Origin: Halobacteriovoraceae bacterium | GTDB taxonomy: Bacteria; Bdellovibrionota; Bacteriovoracia; Bacteriovoracales; Bacteriovoracaceae | Length of the DNA stretch: 13,131 nucleotides | NCBI GenBank assembly: GCA_020635135.1 | Contig: JACKAJ010000019.1 | Span: 1 to 13,131, forward strand | Direction: 5' to 3' | Shown here: positions 9,949-13,131 of the stretch, in pieces | Numbering within the stretch: position 1 is the stretch's first letter | Layout: every line of letters begins with the position of its first letter | Position numbers and translations under genes: made by a program | Notes under the pieces: generated by a model | Seen by the model: the letters and a program-made list of their open reading frames with translations, nothing else | Database searches by the model: none | Told to the model about the DNA's origin: nothing

Positions 9949-10332
9949 TCATTGAATCACTGTATGCTTCCCATGCTTCCTTTTTAATCTCTTCAGCTTT
10001 GCTACTTTATGTCTCTTTGCTTTTACTTCATAATCGAGTTCGTTATCAGGAACCACAAAAGTGGTCAATACTCCAGGAATTACTGTCAGGTAGGGCTATT
10101 CGGGTGGCAGATAAATAGGGGCAGACTCATATGGTTCATAATTTTGAGGGATCATGAACAAAGGATTTTTGGGCCCTGAGATCGACTGGGCAATCCTCAT
10201 TGTTATCCTGGCCAGCATTTCGTATTTTATATTATAGTGCAGATCAGAATTAATTTAATTGCCAAAATTATTATCTACCTTTTAAAGCACATCCAAGACA
10301 ACTAAGTTTAATTTTGATCCGATTCCGAACAT
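9949..10332 (-). CDS. Small basic-tailed protein, possibly mitochondrial mS38-like (tentative)
   Basis: The frame from ATG 10332-10330 to TGA 9951-9949 gives 127 residues. An in-frame TGA lies upstream and this is the first ATG after it. A second ATG at 10218-10216 begins MLARITMRIAQSISGPK, which looks like a mitochondrial presequence and would give an 89-residue protein. The middle is Pro/Tyr-rich (YEPYESAPIYLPPEQPYL) and the end is very basic (VKAKRHKVAKLKRLKRKHGK). That tail resembles the KM-x-KHK-x-KKLRKR tail of mitochondrial small-subunit protein mS38 (AURKAIP1/COX24, DUF1713), but lacks the run of basic residues that normally precedes it, so the match is weak. A competing frame opens near 10026 and runs to TGA 9850-9848, which a small intron could join. 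The coding call is fairly secure; the 3' end and the family are not. Confidence 0.6.
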
Positions 10333-10457
10333 TCTGATCTGATACTGTACATTATCAGAAAATTTATTTTCAAAAAGCACAAAAATAAGAAAAAATATCA
10401 AAAATGCTTATCAAGAAGATAACATAACACTGAAAATATACATGAAAATATATCAGA
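10333..10457 (-). other. Intergenic spacer between two minus-strand genes
   Basis: This 125-base AT-rich gap follows the stop of the coiled-coil gene and precedes the small basic-tailed gene. It contains several A-rich tracts and in-frame TGA codons that close the downstream frame. No recognisable promoter motif or RNA is seen. Confidence 0.3.
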
Positions 10458-11776
10458 TCATTCCTGGTTGGCGCATGCTAAACCCACATTTTTATATTTT
10501 GAGGTCACTGTCTTGCTATTGCATATCTTGTTTATGATATCTTTCCTTAGTTTGCATTATGTTGTGTATTTGTTTGCCAAATGAGTCTTCTAGTGCAAAA
10601 TATTGCGATGCTCTGAATCCTCGTATACCACAGATGAAAGAGTTAATCGATTCTTTATCTTTTACATGGCTTCACTCAAATTTCGGTTTTCTTTCTGTTT
10701 AGAGGGAACAAAATAAGAGTCATTCTCGTTCAAACTTTGATTGACACGCTTTTTTCCTGTTCCTTTTCTCAACGGCTTCTTACTATTTTTTTTATCTACA
10801 GACTTAGTGGTTGTATCAAGGACATAGTTTTCCTCAACCAAGATTGGTTTTTTATTGAAACTCACCATTTTCCCATCTTTCTTAGCACTCTCATATTTTT
10901 TGTTGAGTTATAATTAAAGCTGAGCAATTTTATCTTTTTGGGTTTTGTTGAGTGAACTCTCTTTAGAACTTTCTGCTTTGATTTTACGCTATTTTATTTC
11001 ATTGTGCCATTTTTCTATTTGCTTCAAATGCTCTTCCCTGCCCTCAAACTACTTCTTCTTTAACTTTTAAGCATATTGTTCTCTTTGATCGTAAGGAACC
11101 CACCTGTTTTTCAGTTGTTAAGTTATTGTTGTGTTATTGAATAAATTTTAATCTTTTATATGCTTATGATCGAAGTTTATATGCGCTCTGTTTTCTTTTT
11201 GATTGGAAAAATATTGTTGATTTTAGTCCTTGTTTTAGGGTGGTGGCTCGGATTCGCTCATATTTCTTGATGAATGAGTTTATTTTTTTTTAGAATTGGA
11301 TCTTGACTGAGCATTACAGAGTAACTCATGATCATGCTCCTGAATCTGATCGAATTCTTCAGAAGGGTACATTTTTATGGGATGAATCCCCAATTTTTCA
11401 CGTTCTCTCTTCAAATTTAGTATCCTCTCCAAATATTATTGGTGAAAGTGCTCTTCTTCTAATCCTCTCTGAATTCTCTCTTCCTCTAACTTTTCAGCTA
11501 CAAAGTTCCTAAACCTCAGCCTCTTTGAATTCTTCTAGCTCTGCATTATTTATTATTCATAATGAGCCAGCAATTCAGAGTGCAATGCCTTCTATTTTTA
11601 TACCTAGAAACTTCTTCTTGCATGTGCCTGCATCACTAATCAATTACTTTTGCCAGATTCTCATATATTTTTTCATGATAGGCTTTCTGTTATAAGTACA
11701 TCTTTTTATCAATAAAAATATGCAGATTAGCATAATCATATTTATGCTCAGCAGTTTAAAGTTTATCATTACACAT
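10458..11776 (-). CDS. Charged coiled-coil protein with a 20-nt intron, unknown family
   Basis: Exon 1 is 11776-11648 (43 codons) and exon 2 is 11627-10458, giving 432 residues ending at TGA 10460-10458. ATG 11776-11774 is preceded closely by an in-frame TGA. Residues 1 to about 120 form charged helices (KAYHEKIYENLAKAHARRSF across the splice; VAEKLEEERIQRGLEEEHF). The centre is polar and Asn/Gln/Ser-rich, probably disordered. A second helical stretch (EQYAQKLKKKQFEGREEHLK) lies around residues 220-255, followed by a Lys-rich region and a Cys-containing tail. There is no membrane segment and no enzyme motif. About twenty Gln codons are TAA or TAG. The ATG lies only 21 bases past the CCT-eta stop on the same strand. 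A cytoskeletal or ciliary structural role would fit the composition, but no homolog is recognised. Confidence 0.8.
11628..11647 (-). other. Spliceosomal intron, 20 nt, phase 0
   Basis: On the minus strand it reads GTAATTGATTAGTGATGCAG. It lies between Lys and Ala codons (YENLAK|AHARRS). Retention would meet an in-frame TGA inside the intron itself. Upstream and downstream frames differ and only this removal joins them in phase with GT and CAG ends. Confidence 0.85.
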
Positions 11777-11797
11777 TATAAATTTTCATTGATTAAA
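11777..11797 (-). other. Very short 21-base gap between two same-strand genes
   Basis: Only 21 bases separate the CCT-eta stop (11800-11798) from the ATG of the next minus-strand gene (11776-11774). The 3' UTR and poly(A) site of one gene and the promoter and 5' UTR of the next must therefore overlap neighbouring coding sequence, or the two are co-transcribed. Confidence 0.6.
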
Positions 11798-13131
11798 TCA
11801 TCTCATTCCACCAGCTTTGGGCATGGCTTTCTTGATCCTTCTTTGTTGCTCTTCTTGCTCGGATTTGGGGTTTCTTACTGTCTAATCGATTGAGAGGATT
11901 GTGCAGGCAGCCTCTGTTGATGCTTTCAAAGCATTTATCTTTACCATGGCTGGTTCCCAAACGAAATTTTCATAGGTGTTACCGACTCCTTGGTTGATAT
12001 CAACTCCCAAGTAAATATTTTCAACTCCTCCTTTAGCTATATTATATAATTATTTACCATGACGATGCCTAAGCTTGTTAATTACATCAAGTGAATCTAA
12101 GCCAGCATTATCAGCAATGCATTTGGGAATAGCTTCAAGTGACTTCGCAAACATATTCATCACTAACTGCTCTTTTCCATCAACTTCAGTAGCAGCTTCC
12201 TTCAAAGCTCTTGATAGCTACATTTAAGTTGCACCTCCTCCAGCAACAACTTTGTTAGTTTTGAAACATCTTCTCACAATCATGATAGCATCATTGAGAG
12301 ATCTTTCAGCTTATTTAATGAATTGCTCTGCTCCTCCTCTCAAAATAATGGTTGCAGATTTCGAGTTGGGGCATTATTCAAAAAGATTGTATCTTTCAGC
12401 ACCGATTTGTTTTTCTTCAAACTTTCCACAAGTTCCCAATACATCTGGGGAGATGTTATTGACTGTGGTTTGAAGGATAGCTCCTGTAGATTTTGCTACT
12501 CTTGTTATATCTTCGTTACTGACTCGTCCAGCACAGAAAATTCCTCTATCAGCAAACCACTGAGTAGCTAAATCTCCGATAGGAAGCTTCGAGAGCACTA
12601 TTTGTGCACCAACATCATGCATTTTTTGTAGCTTTTCGTAAATGATTTGCCACTCAGCATCAACGATGCTCTGGAAATCATCAACATTCTCAATTCTGAT
12701 TTCTGCATTTTATTTCTCGGATTTCAACTCAAGTTCGATTTTTAGAATCAAAATTTTCGGGTTTGTGAATCGCTTGGGCTGTTGCTCAAAACCTGCATAG
12801 GAGAAGGTCTTTTGGAAGGCAACACCACTCACTAAGAAAGAGTCTCGAATCGATCCACCAGTCACCTATTTAATTCCAATTAGTTCCTTGTCGAGAAGAT
12901 GAGTGTCGAGTTTTTCAACAGCTGAAACCACAATTTATGCAAAGAAGTTTTTATAGTGAGAAAGTAATTTTGAATTTAAGGCAGTTTAAGCACACTTGAT
13001 GAGCATCTCTCTCTTCTTGTCAGCTGACTAATCAATTTTAATAACAAGATCATCGAGTTTTTCAAGGCAGGTCTCTAATGCTCGCTTGTATCCTCGAATC
13101 ACAATTTGAGGATTCATTCCATCTTCAATAA
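11798..13131 (-). CDS. CCT7: T-complex protein 1 subunit eta (CCT-eta, CCT7), N-terminus cut by the window
   Basis: CCT-eta is one of eight subunits of the cytosolic TRiC/CCT chaperonin, which folds actin, tubulin and other proteins in an ATP-driven cycle. The window holds the last 443 residues, ending at TGA 11800-11798; roughly the first 115 residues, including the N-terminal ATP-binding DGTT-type loop, lie outside. Blocks typical of the eta subunit are clear: FSYAGFEQQPKRF, AEWQIIYEKLQKMHDVGAQI, VLSKLPIGDLATQWFADR, FCAGRV, ILRGGAEQF, DAIMIVRRC, the nucleotide-contacting VVAGGGATQ, CIADNAGLDSLDVINKLR, YLGVDIN, FVWEPAMVKINAL and SIDQTVRNPKS. The C-terminal tail is short (PKAGGMR) and lacks the Gly/Arg repeats of animal CCT7. 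Several Gln codons are TAA/TAG at variable polar positions. No intron is seen in this part. Confidence 0.97.

Noticed and set aside
9761..10118. Two overlapping plus-strand hydrophobic frames
   Set aside because: They are antisense to the minus-strand basic-tailed gene and its alternative 3' frame; no good start context or family similarity.
12252..12571. Plus-strand open frames opposite CCT-eta
   Set aside because: They lie entirely antisense to well-conserved CCT-eta coding sequence and show no sensible protein features.
1..13131. Micronuclear DNA with internal eliminated sequences or scrambled segments
   Set aside because: The long frames run without interruption apart from three tiny GT-AG introns, and no TA-bounded insert or pointer-repeat pattern breaks coding sequence.
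1..13131. Telomeres, CRISPR arrays, tRNA or rRNA genes, transposons
   Set aside because: No C4A4-type or C4A2-type repeats at the ends, no regular repeat-spacer units, no cloverleaf or rRNA-like sequence, and no transposase motifs were seen in the gaps or the genes.

Overview
This window looks like gene-dense somatic (macronuclear) DNA of a ciliate. With the standard code every long frame is broken into pieces. If TAA and TAG are read as glutamine and TGA is the only stop, eight genes appear that fill almost the whole window. All seven gene ends inside the window are TGA. The best control is the right-hand gene, an unmistakable CCT-eta chaperonin subunit, in which TAA/TAG codons fall at polar positions of well-conserved blocks. 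Two genes carry very small introns (22, 22 and 20 bases), which also fits a ciliate. No telomeric C4A4-type or C4A2-type repeats occur at either end, and both end genes are cut by the window, so this is an internal piece of a longer chromosome. I cannot name the genus; long gene-dense DNA, a TAR=Gln code and introns near 20 nt are the visible traits.

Layout from left to right: (1) minus strand, 1-340, N-terminal part of an unknown polar protein. (2) plus, 526-984, a 152-residue protein with four membrane segments. (3) plus, 1080-2323, a 399-residue coiled-coil protein with two 22-nt introns. (4) plus, 2365-6267, a 1300-residue protein: a beta-rich N-terminal part that may be a propeller, a long polar linker, and a helical C-terminal part that may be an alpha-solenoid. 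(5) plus, 6380-9634, a 1084-residue scaffold-like protein with a Ser/Lys/Arg-rich stretch, one IQ motif, coiled coils and a C-terminal domain resembling DUF4378. (6) minus, 9949-10332, a small protein with a very basic C-terminus, possibly mitochondrial and mS38-like (tentative); its 3' end has a competing reading frame. (7) minus, 10458-11776, a 432-residue charged, coiled-coil protein with a 20-nt intron. (8) minus, 11798-13131, CCT-eta (CCT7), lacking its N-terminus.

The genes are packed closely. The gap between the CCT-eta stop and the next ATG on the same strand is 21 bases, and between genes 3 and 4 it is 41 bases. Gaps between unambiguous gene ends are at most 213 bases; the convergent gap reaches 314 if gene 6 ends at its simplest stop. 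The only divergent pair is genes 1 and 2 (185-base shared promoter space). The only convergent pair is genes 5 and 6.

I see no operon-like functional theme. CCT-eta is housekeeping; the coiled-coil and IQ/DUF4378-like proteins would suit cytoskeletal, basal body or ciliary roles, but that is inference. I found no RNA genes, mobile elements, CRISPR arrays or origins, and no convincing new biological system. The points worth a second look are the tiny introns, the extreme packing, the two large proteins of unknown family and the ambiguous 3' end of the small basic protein.
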